Positions 26,886 to 35,686 of a stretch of DNA of 64,000 bases are shown in pieces. A program made the position numbers and the translations under genes. The notes beneath the pieces were generated by a model that worked only from the letters and a program-made list of their open reading frames with translations, was not told where the DNA came from and searched no databases. This DNA comes from Naumannella halotolerans (lineage in GTDB: Bacteria; Actinomycetota; Actinomycetes; Propionibacteriales; Propionibacteriaceae). Position 1 is the stretch's first letter, and every line of letters begins with the position of its first letter. The stretch spans positions 186,001 to 250,000 of the forward strand of contig NZ_SOAW01000001.1 in assembly GCF_004364645.1 (NCBI RefSeq), read 5' to 3'.

Positions 26886-27083
26886 TCAGGACTCGGTCTC
26901 GGAGCGGGCCGCCGCCACCTTCGCCTTTGCGCCGTCGAGCCACTCCTGGCAGATCGCGGCCAGTTTCTCCCCGCGCTCCCACAGCTCCAGCGACTCGGCC
27001 AGCGGTACGCCGCCGGACTCGAGTTTCGCGACGATACCGGTGAGTTCCTCGCGGGCGGCTTCGTAGCTGATCTCTTCGCTCAT
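26886..27083 (-). CDS. xseB: Exodeoxyribonuclease VII small subunit
   Basis: A 65-residue helical subunit with the family core SYEAAREELTGIVAKLESG and LESLELWERGEKL. Several copies bind the large subunit to form the nuclease that trims single-stranded DNA. It overlaps xseA by ATGA. Confidence 0.93.
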   Translation of the reverse strand: MSEEISYEAAREELTGIVAKLESGGVPLAESLELWERGEKLAAICQEWLDGAKAKVAAARSETES

Positions 27084-28318
27084 GGCTGCTCACCTTCGGG
27101 TTCGGTACTGCGGGGGATGACTTCGTCCACGGCGACCCACAGATCACCGTCGGCCAGCCGGAGGGTCAACGCCTGGTCGGGACTGACCTGGTCGACGCTG
27201 CTGACGGTGGCACCGTCGGCATCGGCGACGATCGCGTACCCACGATCCAGGGTCGCCTTCGGCGACATCGCCCGCACCCGGGCGAGTGCCTGCTGGATCT
27301 CGCTGCCCTCGGCCTGCAGGCGATTCTGCACGCTGCGGCGGGCCCGGTCACGCAGCGCTGTGATCTGGTCGTGGCGCAGTTCGAAACCGTACAGCGGGTT
27401 GGCCAGCCCGGGGCGGTGCCGCAACTGGTCCAGGCGTTGCTGCTCGGCCCCGAGCAGATTGCCGATCGCCCGGTCGAGCCGCTGTCGGGCCTGCTGCACA
27501 CCGCGGGCCTCCTCCCGGGCATCGGGAAGGATGTGCCGGGCCGCATCGGTCGGGGTCGAGGCCCGCAGGTCGGCGACATGGTCCAGCAACGGGGTGTCGG
27601 TCTCGTGTCCGATCGCGGAGACGATCGGGGTACGAGCGGCCGCCGCGGCACGGACCACTCCTTCGTCGGAGAAGGCCAGCAGATCCTCCAAGGAACCGCC
27701 GCCGCGGGCGATCACGATCACCTCCACCGAGGGATCGCGGTCGAGATGACCGATCGCGGTGATGATCTCCAGACCGGCCTGTTGTCCTTGGACCGGGACA
27801 TTGCGAACGGTGAAGGTAGCCGCCGGCCAGCGGCGACGGGAGTTCTCCAACACGTCACGCTCGGCAGCGCTGCCACCGGCTGTGATCAGCCCGATGCTGC
27901 GGGGCAGGAACGGCAGTGGTCGTTTGCGCTCGCGGTCGAACAGCCCCTCGGCGGCCAGCCGTTGTCGCAACTGCTCGAGTCGGGCCAACAGCCGGCCCTG
28001 ACCGCTGGGCCGCAGGTCGGTACAGGCGAACCGCAGGCTGGTTGCCTTGGTGTGCACATAGGGCTTGAGCTCGGCCACCACCTGGGCCGAGGGCTGCACC
28101 GGCCCGGCGCCGTTGAGTACGACGCTGTCGACGGTGGCGGTGACCGAGACCTCGGCCAGCGGGTCGCGCAGGGTGAGGAAGGTCACCGACGGGTAGGACT
28201 TGAGCTCCACCACCTGGGCCTCGATCCAGACCGAGCCGAGCCGGTCGACCCAGCCCTGGACGCCACGAACGACCTCCCGCAGCGGCGCGGGGGAGTCCGG
28301 GGAGGTCTGCAGTGCCAC
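27080..28318 (-). CDS. xseA: Exodeoxyribonuclease VII large subunit
   Basis: A 412-residue nuclease subunit: N-terminal OB fold (to about residue 100), then the catalytic domain with IGLITAGGSAAERDVL, IARGGGSLEDLLAF and AIGHETDTPL, then a coiled-coil arm and a C-terminal segment. Degrades single-stranded DNA to oligonucleotides. GTG start at 28318. Divergent from ispH, a common actinobacterial arrangement. Confidence 0.94.
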   Translation of the reverse strand: MALQTSPDSPAPLREVVRGVQGWVDRLGSVWIEAQVVELKSYPSVTFLTLRDPLAEVSVTATVDSVVLNGAGPVQPSAQVVAELKPYVHTKATSLRFACTDLRPSGQGRLLARLEQLRQRLAAEGLFDRERKRPLPFLPRSIGLITAGGSAAERDVLENSRRRWPAATFTVRNVPVQGQQAGLEIITAIGHLDRDPSVEVIVIARGGGSLEDLLAFSDEGVVRAAAAARTPIVSAIGHETDTPLLDHVADLRASTPTDAARHILPDAREEARGVQQARQRLDRAIGNLLGAEQQRLDQLRHRPGLANPLYGFELRHDQITALRDRARRSVQNRLQAEGSEIQQALARVRAMSPKATLDRGYAIVADADGATVSSVDQVSPDQALTLRLADGDLWVAVDEVIPRSTEPEGEQP

Positions 28319-28474
28319 CGGTGCAGCCTAGCGAGACCCGCCGACGGGCGGGTGGTTGGTTGCGGCGGTGCCGGGCGCTGTTCGCGAAATCGCTAACCGT
28401 CATGCCGGTGGGGTCGAGGAGGGTACGTGGTGGAGGCCTCCCCGGTGTGCGACCGTCGCTGGTTGGCCAGCCCG

Positions 28475-28480
28475 TACACT
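28475..28480 (+). promoter_or_regulatory. -10 element for leaderless ispH mRNA
   Basis: TACACT ends 7 nt before the ispH ATG and no Shine-Dalgarno sequence precedes the ATG, so transcription probably starts at or next to the A of the start codon. Confidence 0.5.
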
Positions 28481-28487
28481 GGCGCAT

Positions 28488-29504
28488 ATGACTGCCACCG
28501 ACAATCGGCCGAGCACGCCCGCGACTCCGCAGGAGACCGCGGCGTCGGAACGGCAGGTGGTGGTCGCCGCCCCCCGCGGCTACTGCGCCGGGGTGGACCG
28601 GGCGGTGATCACCGTCGAGAAGGCGCTGGACCACTACGGCCCGCCGATCTACGTGCGCAAGCAGATCGTGCACAACAAGCACGTGGTGGAGACCCTGGCC
28701 GAGCGCGGCGCGATCTTCGTCGAGGAGCTCGACGAGGTGCCCGAAGGGGCGATGGTCGTCTTTTCCGCCCACGGGGTGTCCCCGGCGGTGAAGCAGGAGG
28801 CGAAGGATCGTGGCCTGCGCACCATCGACGCCACCTGCCCGCTGGTCACCAAGGTGCACCAGGAGGCGAAGCGTTTCGCCCGGGAGGACAAGCAGATCCT
28901 GTTGATCGGCCATGCCGGTCACGAGGAGGTCGAGGGGACCGCCGGCGAGGCTCCCGAACACATCACGCTGGTGCAGTCGCCGGAGGAGGCCGATCAGCTC
29001 GACATCAGCGAGCTCGACAATGTGGCCTGGCTGTCGCAGACCACGCTCAGCGTCGACGAGACGATGGAGACGGTGAACCGGCTCCGCAAGCGGCTGCCGC
29101 TGCTGCAGGACCCGCCCAGCGACGACATCTGTTATGCGACCTCGAACCGGCAGGCGGCGGTGAAGCAGATCGCCGCCCACAGCGACCTGGTGATCGTTGT
29201 CGGATCGGCCAACTCCTCCAATTCGGTACGGCTGGTGGAGGTGGCACTGGAAGCCGGCGCGAAGGCCTCGTACCGGGTGGACAATGCCGGTGAAGTCGAT
29301 CCCGCCTGGTTCGAGGGAGTGGAGTCGGTCGGTGTCACCTCCGGCGCCTCGGTCCCCGACGATCTGGTGCAGGGCGTGCTGGACCTGCTGACCGAGCACG
29401 GTTACCCAACCGCCACCGAGGAGAAGCTGACCGAGGAGAACCTCGTCTTCGCGCTCCCGCCGGAACTGCGCAGGGATCTGCGCCGCGACACCAGCGGTGA
29501 CTGA
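28488..29504 (+). CDS. ispH: 4-hydroxy-3-methylbut-2-enyl diphosphate reductase
   Basis: Last step of the MEP isoprenoid route: reduces HMBPP to IPP and DMAPP with an Fe-S cluster. The 338-residue protein has the three cluster cysteines in GYCAGV (33), ATCPLV (117) and DICYAT (215), plus SAHGVSP and the [11 protein letters not shown] substrate loop. Substrate for the prenyl transferase at the start of the window comes from this pathway. Confidence 0.96.
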   Translation: MTATDNRPSTPATPQETAASERQVVVAAPRGYCAGVDRAVITVEKALDHYGPPIYVRKQIVHNKHVVETLAERGAIFVEELDEVPEGAMVVFSAHGVSPAVKQEAKDRGLRTIDATCPLVTKVHQEAKRFAREDKQILLIGHAGHEEVEGTAGEAPEHITLVQSPEEADQLDISELDNVAWLSQTTLSVDETMETVNRLRKRLPLLQDPPSDDICYATSNRQAAVKQIAAHSDLVIVVGSANSSNSVRLVEVALEAGAKASYRVDNAGEVDPAWFEGVESVGVTSGASVPDDLVQGVLDLLTEHGYPTATEEKLTEENLVFALPPELRRDLRRDTSGD

Positions 29505-29571
29505 GCAGCCTCTCGCCGCGGGCAGGGCGGCCGCCGACGGTGCCGATCGGCGAGTGCGGCAGGATGGGGAC

Positions 29572-29751
29572 ATGCTCGTAGCCTTCAGCATCGCCCCCTC
29601 CACCGAATCCGCCGACGGTGGCGTCCACGAGGCCGTCGCCGAAGCGGTCCGGATCGTGCGCGACTCCGGACTGCCCAACGAGACCAATGCCATGTTCACA
29701 AGTATCGTCGATCTAGGACATGGGTCTTTCATCCGGCCCGCAGGAATCTGA
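29572..29751 (+). pseudogene. N-terminal fragment of a thiamine-binding (YkoF/MTH1187-like) gene
   Basis: From ATG 29572 the first ~43 residues ([12 protein letters not shown], then [19 protein letters not shown]) match the start of the 107-residue protein encoded just downstream at 29765. After AMFTSI the similarity stops and the frame ends in unrelated codons at 29751. The gene has lost its C-terminal half at about 29707. It marks the left edge of the insertion described in the findings. Confidence 0.75.
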
Positions 29752-29764
29752 GGAGGGAACCGCC

Positions 29765-30088
29765 GTGCTACTCGCATTCTCCGTCGCCCCGTCCGGAACC
29801 GGCCGCGAAGATGGATCAGTCCACGATGCTGTCGCTGCCGCAGTGAAGGTCGTCCGCGACTCCGGTTTGCCCAACAGGACATCGAGCATGTTCACAGAGG
29901 TCGAAGGTTCGTGGGACGAGGTCTTCGACGTCGTGAAGCGCGCGACCGAGGCTGTGGCGCCGTTCGGCTCTCGGATCTCACTGGTGATCAAGGCGGATAT
30001 CCGTCCCGGCTATGCGGGAGAGCTGGAAGGCAAGCTGGAACGGCTGGAGAGGGCGATCGAGCAGTCACCTTTTGCGCTGCCGAAGTGA
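29765..30088 (+). CDS. Thiamine-binding (YkoF/MTH1187 family) protein, intact copy
   Basis: A 107-residue small ferredoxin-like-fold protein of the family formerly called DUF77; members bind thiamine-like ligands. The core is [30 protein letters not shown] and ISLVIKADIRPG. GTG 29765 has a perfect GAGGAGGG upstream. The first half is about 70% similar to the fragment at 29572 and the second half is nearly identical at first (43 nt exact) to the fragment at 33206. It is followed, after 200 bp, by the SDR gene. Confidence 0.8.
   Translation: MLLAFSVAPSGTGREDGSVHDAVAAAVKVVRDSGLPNRTSSMFTEVEGSWDEVFDVVKRATEAVAPFGSRISLVIKADIRPGYAGELEGKLERLERAIEQSPFALPK
29885..29927 (+). repeat. 43-bp direct repeat, left copy (inside YkoF-like gene)
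   Basis: Identical to 33206-33248. Similarity continues at a lower level for about another 150 bp, covering the rest of the YkoF-like coding sequence. The two copies flank the SDR-MFS-GntR segment. Confidence 0.9.
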
Positions 30089-30289
30089 TTCCTCGGGAGG
30101 CTGCTTGCGAACATCGCGAAATGGGTTGAGTAGCATCATGCAACGCTAACGAACTTGAACGGATGAACCCGGCGAGAGAGCTAGGCTGGAAAGTGGAGAG
30201 GGCACCGGGGAGAGATCCTCGTCTGCCACCTCGTCTTTCCACTGAGCGGAGAACCCGCCCATCAATTCATCTGAGAAGGCATACACACT

Positions 30290-31072
30290 ATGGACTCCAC
30301 TAAGGTCGCACTCGTTACCGGGGCCGGTCAGGGCATCGGACGCGGAATCGCGCTTCAGCTCGCTTCTGACGGCTATCACATCGCCATCGCGGATCTGGCC
30401 TTCCAGGAAGATAAGGCCCGCGTCGTCGTCAAGGAGATCGAAGAGCTCGGACGCAAGGCAATCTTCGTCGCCACGGATGTTTCGAAGAAAGAAGACATCT
30501 TCGCCGCGGTCGACGCCGCGGCAGAGCAGCTCGGAAGCTTCGACGTGATCGTCAACAATGCCGGTATCGCGCAGGTCAAGCCGATCGAGGAGATCTCCGA
30601 AGAGGATCTGAACAAGATCTTCTCGATCAACGTCAATAGCGTCGTATTCGGCATTCAGGCCGCTGCGGCAAAGTTCACTGCTCTCGGCAAGAAAGGCAAG
30701 ATCATCTCCGCCGCCTCGATCGCCGCCGTCAAGGGTTTCCCGATCCTGGGCGCCTACTCGGCATCCAAGTTCGCGGTTCGCGGCCTCACGCAGGTTGCTG
30801 CGCAGGAGCTGGCGCCGCGCGGCATCACGGTCAATGCGTACGCCCCTGGCATCGTCGGAACGGGCATGTGGGATCTGATCGACGAGAAGCTGTCGGAGAT
30901 CAACGGCAAGTCCCGCGGTGAGAACCTCAAGGAGAATGTCGAGTCGATCATGCTCGGACGCATCGAGACGCCCGAGGACGTCGCCGGCGTCGTGTCATTC
31001 TTCGCCAGCCCGAAGGCGGACTACGTCACCGGTCAGGTGCTGCTCGTCGATGGTGGCATGCTCTACAACTGA
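30290..31072 (+). CDS. SDR oxidoreductase, acetoin/2,3-butanediol dehydrogenase type
   Basis: A 260-residue NAD(P)-dependent short-chain dehydrogenase with VTGAGQGIGRGIA (cofactor), VNNAG, and the Ser-Tyr-Lys triad in SAASIAAVK and YSASKFAVRG, ending YVTGQVLLVDGGM. The pattern is that of diacetyl/acetoin reductase and meso-butanediol dehydrogenase (BudC/ButA). Codons are more A-rich (many AAG, GAA, AAA) than in neighbouring genes, consistent with transfer. A divergent MFS carrier and GntR regulator lie next to it. Confidence 0.88.
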   Translation: MDSTKVALVTGAGQGIGRGIALQLASDGYHIAIADLAFQEDKARVVVKEIEELGRKAIFVATDVSKKEDIFAAVDAAAEQLGSFDVIVNNAGIAQVKPIEEISEEDLNKIFSINVNSVVFGIQAAAAKFTALGKKGKIISAASIAAVKGFPILGAYSASKFAVRGLTQVAAQELAPRGITVNAYAPGIVGTGMWDLIDEKLSEINGKSRGENLKENVESIMLGRIETPEDVAGVVSFFASPKADYVTGQVLLVDGGMLYN

Positions 31073-31160
31073 GCCCTCGAGGGGACGGTGCGACGAACCT
31101 GGTCGCAGACCAGTCGGGCCAGATGCGCATCCGGCTTGACTGCGTCTGTCGATCAATCGA

Positions 31161-32393
31161 TCAGCTTTCCGGCAGGTGCTTGCGCCAGCTGAAGGCAATC
31201 ACTCCCACGCTCAGCAATGCGATCACCGCACCTGTGAAGAACATCTCCGTGTAGTTCAGCCAAGCGCCGATTGCCGAGAGGATCATCGGGATAAAGAACC
31301 CGAGATACGTCAACGAGTAGAACACTGCGGTCAGCCCGGCCAGATCGTTGGGCCCGGCGATCCGCTGGATTTCGCGAAGGCCGCCCACCAGGAGTAGGCC
31401 GTAGGCTGCGCCGAGCAGGGCTGCAGCAGCGACTGCCCAGGGCAGCGAGTCCAGACCTGCCGCCGCGGCTGCGAGGAGCATCGCCGGAACGGTCACCACG
31501 AGCGCAATCCCGATACCGCGGGCAGAATGCGGTGAGTCGACCAATGATGCCAGTCTTTGTACAGCGACTCCGCATCCGAGTGCTACTACGCAGAGCAACC
31601 CGGACATGCCGATCTCGAATCCGGGTGCCTGCGACATCATGAGTCCTGGGAGTATCGCGTAGGCGCTCGCGGCGGTTCCGAACACCCAGGGCGCCATGGG
31701 TGCTACGACAAAAAGGAACCTGCGATGCTTGGCTGCGGGGATCGCGAGGTCCTCGAGCAGGGGAGTACTGGTCTGTGCTCGTGGGCGGCTCTCAGGTGCC
31801 CCCAACAGTACAAAGAACGATACGAGTGTGATGCCGATGTGGACCAGATATGGCAGCGCGGTCGGGATCGGCCCGAACTGTGCCAACGCGGCGGCGATAC
31901 CCGCTCCGAGCGCGAAACCGGTCGTCAGTGAGAGAGCCGCTCGGGCCGCGCCCTGTCCCTCGGGCGCGTGGGTGTCGAAGGGAACCTGAGACAACTCCTT
32001 CAGCCAACTCGTCCCCACCGCCATGACTAGACCGAGCGCGATACCAGAGCACACGCGTCCGAGGAACAGCAGCGTCGCATCTGACGCGCCGATGGCCAGT
32101 AGCGAGCTGCCCAGCACTGCGACGAGCGGTGCTGGCACGAACAGTGGGCGTCGTCCGAATCGATCCGAGAGCGGGCCGCCGAGCAGCAGTGCCGGAATGA
32201 TCCCGAGGACGTAGGCACCCAGGAGGACGTTCACGGTGAACGAGTCCAGGTGGTTGACATGCCGGTACATGACCAACAGCGGAGTGAACTCGTTACCTCC
32301 CCACGCGACGGCGAAAAGACCGAAGCTTACACGCTTCCAGGGGAGCATTCCATGGCGGGATCGGGAAGGGGAGGGGACTGCGGTGGTGCTCAC
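31161..32393 (-). CDS. MFS transporter in the inserted segment
   Basis: A 410-residue, 12-helix carrier with GGPLSDRFGRRPLF (motif A) after helix 2. Relatives are drug or metabolite exporters; the substrate cannot be told. Converges on the SDR gene and lies 27 bp downstream of the GntR gene on the same strand, so it is probably co-regulated. Confidence 0.85.
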   Translation of the reverse strand: MSTTAVPSPSRSRHGMLPWKRVSFGLFAVAWGGNEFTPLLVMYRHVNHLDSFTVNVLLGAYVLGIIPALLLGGPLSDRFGRRPLFVPAPLVAVLGSSLLAIGASDATLLFLGRVCSGIALGLVMAVGTSWLKELSQVPFDTHAPEGQGAARAALSLTTGFALGAGIAAALAQFGPIPTALPYLVHIGITLVSFFVLLGAPESRPRAQTSTPLLEDLAIPAAKHRRFLFVVAPMAPWVFGTAASAYAILPGLMMSQAPGFEIGMSGLLCVVALGCGVAVQRLASLVDSPHSARGIGIALVVTVPAMLLAAAAAGLDSLPWAVAAAALLGAAYGLLLVGGLREIQRIAGPNDLAGLTAVFYSLTYLGFFIPMILSAIGAWLNYTEMFFTGAVIALLSVGVIAFSWRKHLPES

Positions 32394-32420
32394 GAGGGCT
32401 CGGTTCTGTGTGAGGCTGAA

Positions 32421-33080
32421 TCAGCGGGATTGAGGGGAGAGGAGCTGGCGGTGCGTTCCTCGGACATGCGTGTCGAGAGCAGCGGCGAACGCGTCGGCGT
32501 CACCCATGGCGATCAGGTCGGTCAATCGCTCGTGTTCGGCAATGACTGTGGCGGCGATATCGTCTCTGCGCCACAGTGATCGCGCCGTCATGCGCTGCTG
32601 ACGTTCGCGCAGAGTGGCGAAGAAGTCAGCGAGGAGCGCGTTGCCGCCGGCCTTCACGATCAGCCAGTGGAAGGCGGCGTCCGCGGCTGTGAATGCTCCC
32701 AGGTCACCGGTTGCGTGCGTGCTGCGCTGCAGTGCGATTTGCTCGAGCAGGTCGCTGCGCAGTTGTGCGAGAGAAACCTCACTCCGCTCGAAGCGGCGAA
32801 CCGCAGCGCTCTCGACGACCACGCGAGCCTCGAGGATGTCCTCCAATTCGTGCGGATGAACCTCCACCACGAGGGCGCCCCGCTTCGGGTACAGTCGCAT
32901 CCATCCCTCCGCCTGCAGGCGGAGAAAGGCCTCACGGATCGGCGTGCGGCTCATGCTGAGACGGTCGGCGATGGAGCCTTCGCTGACCATCGTCCCGCCG
33001 AGGAGCTCTCCGTCGAGGATCGCCTCCTTCAGGTGGGCGTAGGCCGTATCCGCTGAGGATTGGGCGTTCTTCGGTGCCAT
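32421..33080 (-). CDS. GntR/FadR-family regulator in the inserted segment
   Basis: A 219-residue regulator: winged helix with AYAHLKEAILDGEL, SIADRLSMSRTPIREAF and YPKRGALVV, then an FCD domain with FHWLIVKAGGN and AEHERLTDLI. ATG 33080 is chosen as the first Met before the DNA-binding domain; in-frame starts at 33119 and 33131 would overlap the putative operator. It probably controls the MFS and SDR genes. Confidence 0.87.
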   Translation of the reverse strand: MAPKNAQSSADTAYAHLKEAILDGELLGGTMVSEGSIADRLSMSRTPIREAFLRLQAEGWMRLYPKRGALVVEVHPHELEDILEARVVVESAAVRRFERSEVSLAQLRSDLLEQIALQRSTHATGDLGAFTAADAAFHWLIVKAGGNALLADFFATLRERQQRMTARSLWRRDDIAATVIAEHERLTDLIAMGDADAFAAALDTHVRGTHRQLLSPQSR

Positions 33081-33093
33081 TCTGCTGTTATGC

Positions 33094-33115
33094 ACAACAT
33101 AGATACTAGTTGTAT
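33094..33115. promoter_or_regulatory. Possible operator of the GntR gene
   Basis: ACAAC (33094-33098) and GTTGT (33109-33113) form an inverted repeat, overlapping ATAC-N5-GTAT (33103-33115). The AT-rich stretch just upstream of the GntR start is where an autoregulatory site is expected. Confidence 0.35.
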
Positions 33116-33205
33116 TCATGTATCCCTGCAAAGATCAAGCGCACTTCCCGAAGCCGTCGTCGCGTGATCCGATCAGTGCGCTACGGCCGCGTAGGCCACT
33201 GGCAA

Positions 33206-33248
33206 AGCATGTTCACAGAGGTCGAAGGTTCGTGGGACGAGGTCTTCG
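33206..33248 (+). repeat. 43-bp direct repeat, right copy
   Basis: Exact copy of 29885-29927. See the left copy. Confidence 0.9.
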
Positions 33249-33415
33249 GCGTCGTGAAACGCGCGACCGAGGCTGTCGGGCCGTTCGGCTCCCGCATCTC
33301 GCTCGTGATCAAGGCGGATATCCGTGCTGGTTGCGAAAGAGAGCTCGACGGGAAGGTCGAACGCCTGGAGCGGGCGATCGAAGAGACCGTCGAGCAGTCC
33401 CCTCGCGTCACTGAC
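33206..33415 (+). pseudogene. C-terminal fragment of a YkoF/MTH1187-like gene
   Basis: Starting at SMFTEVEGSWDEVF the frame matches the second half of the protein at 29765 through IKADIRAG and LERLERAIEE, with a 4-residue insertion before EQSP, then runs on into unrelated codons. There is no start region. It is the right partner of the direct repeat at 29885. Confidence 0.75.
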
Positions 33416-33608
33416 CGCGTTTCGCCTAAGCGGGATACGCCGTCGGTCCGAGTATCGGTCGCGGTCGACCCGGCGGATGGGGTGAGACGGGGAGCCCGGC
33501 TCACCCGCACCCGCCAGGACGACCCCGGCCGATGCTCGGGCCGAAGAGGCACTTGCCCGTGAACCCCGGCAGTGGATCGAATCGGCGTCGGCGCGAGGAA
33601 GGGCGGTT

Positions 33609-33902
33609 GAACAACCAGCTCACGGTCTGCAGCCCGGTGTGCGGGTGCGGGGCGACGTCCATCCCGCCGGTCGTTTCCACCTGATCTGGCCCGTAATGGT
33701 CGACGAAGCACCAGGCGCCGATCAGGGAACGCTGGCGTTGCGGAAGAGTGCGCCGTACCGTCATCGACCGCGGCCCACCCAGCGGCACGTCCCGGGCGGT
33801 GATGATCTCCACCGGCGCCCGGCCACCCTCCTTCGACGACGGTCCGCTGAGTCCGTCGGAGTGGCACACGACCTCGTCCGGCCGGGTCTCGAGGTTGCTC
33901 AT
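33609..33902 (-). pseudogene. Pirin gene truncated after ~100 codons
   Basis: ATG 33902 (with AAGGAG upstream) starts a pirin-family cupin: RSMTVRRTLPQRQRSLIGAW, FVDHYGP and MDVAPHPHTGLQTVSWLF, including the metal-binding His-x-His. After WLFN the pirin sequence stops; a normal pirin has about 300 residues and continues with a further His-Glu cupin motif. The reading frame runs on to 33501 without similarity. The loss coincides with the right-hand edge of the insertion region; 33416-33608 has no recognisable gene. Confidence 0.75.
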
Positions 33903-34008
33903 GTCCGATCACTCCTTCGGTGCCGATCGGGAGCCACCGGCGGGTGGGACTCGGGCGATCGCCTGTCAGTGAGTCTGCACACCTGCAGTTCTGCTGCCGA
34001 ACCCGGGG

Positions 34009-35580
34009 TCAGCCGACGCCGTGCTGTCGGTCGGGCCCTTCGGTCTCCACCTGATCGGCCAGCAGCTCGAACAGATCGGGGTCACGTCGACGCAGTTCGC
34101 CGGCCTCGGGAAGTGATGCCCGCGACTTCGCCGCGGTGTCCGACTCCTGTTCCACCGGCTCGATCACCGGGGTCACCTGGGCGGCATCCTCGACCAGCTC
34201 GGTCTGGCTGACCCGCCGGATCGGGGTCTCCACCGGGGTCGCCGTGGCCAGGTCGACATCGCTCACATGCAACTCGGTGAACCGACGGGCACTGACCAGC
34301 ACCCGGGTCTCCAGGGAGGAGACCGTCGAGTTGTACTGCGCCACCGTCCGGTCCAGGGCGCGGCCGAGCCGGTCGAAGTGGCCGCCCATGGTGCCGATCC
34401 GCTCATGCAGTTCGCGGCCCAGCCGGAAGACATCGGCGGCGGACTCGGCCAGCGCGGCCTGCTTCCAGCCGTAGGCGACCGCGCGCAGGGTGGCGATCAA
34501 GGTCGTCGGGGTGGCCAGTACGACATTGCGGGCGGCCGCATACTCGTGCAGATCCGGTGCCTGGGCCAATGCCTGGGCGCCCAGGCTCTCACTGGGCAGG
34601 AACATGATCACGAACTCCGGCGTACCCTCCTCGGCCTGCCAGTAACGCTTGCCGCTCAACTGGTCGATGTGGGTCCGGACATTGCCTGCGAACCGGTTCA
34701 GCGCCTCCTCGTGCTCCCGCTCGTCATCGGCCTCGTGGGCATCCAGGAACGCGGCCAGCGGGACCTTCGCATCGACGAAGATGCACTTGCCGTCGCCCAT
34801 CGCGACCCGCATGTCGGGACGGACCGCACGATCGTCGGCACTGGTCGTGTGCTGGGTGTTGAAGTCACAGTGCTCGACCATGCCGGCCACCTCGGCCACC
34901 CGCTTCAGCTGCAACTCGCCCCAGGCCCCCCGCAGATGGGGTTTGCGCAGGGCTGTGGCCAGGGCATGGGTCTCCCGGCGCAGGTGCTCACCGGTCGCCT
35001 GCACCGCCTGCACCTGATTGCGCAGGTCGGTGGCCAGGGCCACCCGCTCCTTCTCCACCGCGGTCAACCTGGCCTGGAACAGCGCCAACGTCTCGGTCAC
35101 CGGCTTCAACGCCTGCTCGGTCGCCTTCAACCGTTCATCGGCGCGCGCATCGGCCTGTTTGCCCTGATTGGCCAACGACTCGGCCGACAGTGCCTTGAAC
35201 TGCAGGACCAACGACTCCCGGTCGGCGGCCAGCCGCTCGACCCGGTCGCGGGCCGCGTCACGTTCGGCCACCGCCTTGGCCAGCTCCGCACCCACTGCCG
35301 CCGCCTCGGCCTGGGCATTGGCGGCCTCGGCGCGGGCGTCGGAGATGGCAGCCTTGCCGCCGGCCAGTTGTTCACGGGCGGCGGCGGCCTCGGCACGGGC
35401 CTGGGCTGCCTCGGACCGGAACTGTGCGAGCTCGGCCTCCCGCTGGGCCGCATCGGCACGATCGGCGCCCGCTGCCCCGACCAGCTCGGCCTGCTGGCGT
35501 GAGCGCAGGACCAGCCATGCACCGACCGCCCCCAGAGCCAGCCCGATCAGCAGCATCAGTACCCCGGTTGCGATGTCCAT
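34009..35580 (-). CDS. rmuC: DNA recombination protein RmuC
   Basis: A 523-residue membrane-anchored nuclease-fold protein that limits sequence inversions. One N-terminal helix (residues about 5-25), a long Ala/Glu-rich coiled coil to about 215, then the RmuC domain with LRGAWGELQLKRVAE, RPDMRV, VDAKVPLAAFL, FVIMFLPSE and PTTLIATLRAVAYGW. The C-terminal ~60 residues are a disordered Pro/Glu tail. ATG 35580 was chosen because it puts the helix at the N-terminus. Confidence 0.92.
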   Translation of the reverse strand: MDIATGVLMLLIGLALGAVGAWLVLRSRQQAELVGAAGADRADAAQREAELAQFRSEAAQARAEAAAAREQLAGGKAAISDARAEAANAQAEAAAVGAELAKAVAERDAARDRVERLAADRESLVLQFKALSAESLANQGKQADARADERLKATEQALKPVTETLALFQARLTAVEKERVALATDLRNQVQAVQATGEHLRRETHALATALRKPHLRGAWGELQLKRVAEVAGMVEHCDFNTQHTTSADDRAVRPDMRVAMGDGKCIFVDAKVPLAAFLDAHEADDEREHEEALNRFAGNVRTHIDQLSGKRYWQAEEGTPEFVIMFLPSESLGAQALAQAPDLHEYAAARNVVLATPTTLIATLRAVAYGWKQAALAESAADVFRLGRELHERIGTMGGHFDRLGRALDRTVAQYNSTVSSLETRVLVSARRFTELHVSDVDLATATPVETPIRRVSQTELVEDAAQVTPVIEPVEQESDTAAKSRASLPEAGELRRRDPDLFELLADQVETEGPDRQHGVG

Positions 35581-35673
35581 GACTCCATCTTGGTCGACGG
35601 GTCCGACACAACCGGGGACCACGCGCCCGCGTGCGGTGAGACAGGTGGGCGACGGCGCCGACGACAGCGCCGC

Positions 35674-35679
35674 TACAGT
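35674..35679 (+). promoter_or_regulatory. -10 element for leaderless M18 aminopeptidase mRNA
   Basis: TACAGT lies 7 nt before the ATG at 35687 with no ribosome-binding sequence between, the same spacing as at ispH. Confidence 0.45.
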
Positions 35680-35686
35680 CGGCGGC

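Noticed and set aside
29694-33211. Transposon or insertion sequence as the cause of the split YkoF-like gene
   Set aside because: No transposase, no terminal inverted repeats and no short target duplication were seen; recombination through the repeated gene fits better.
33416-33608. Open frames between the YkoF fragment and the pirin fragment
   Set aside because: Run-on codons of the two broken genes without similarity to anything; treated as recombination scar.
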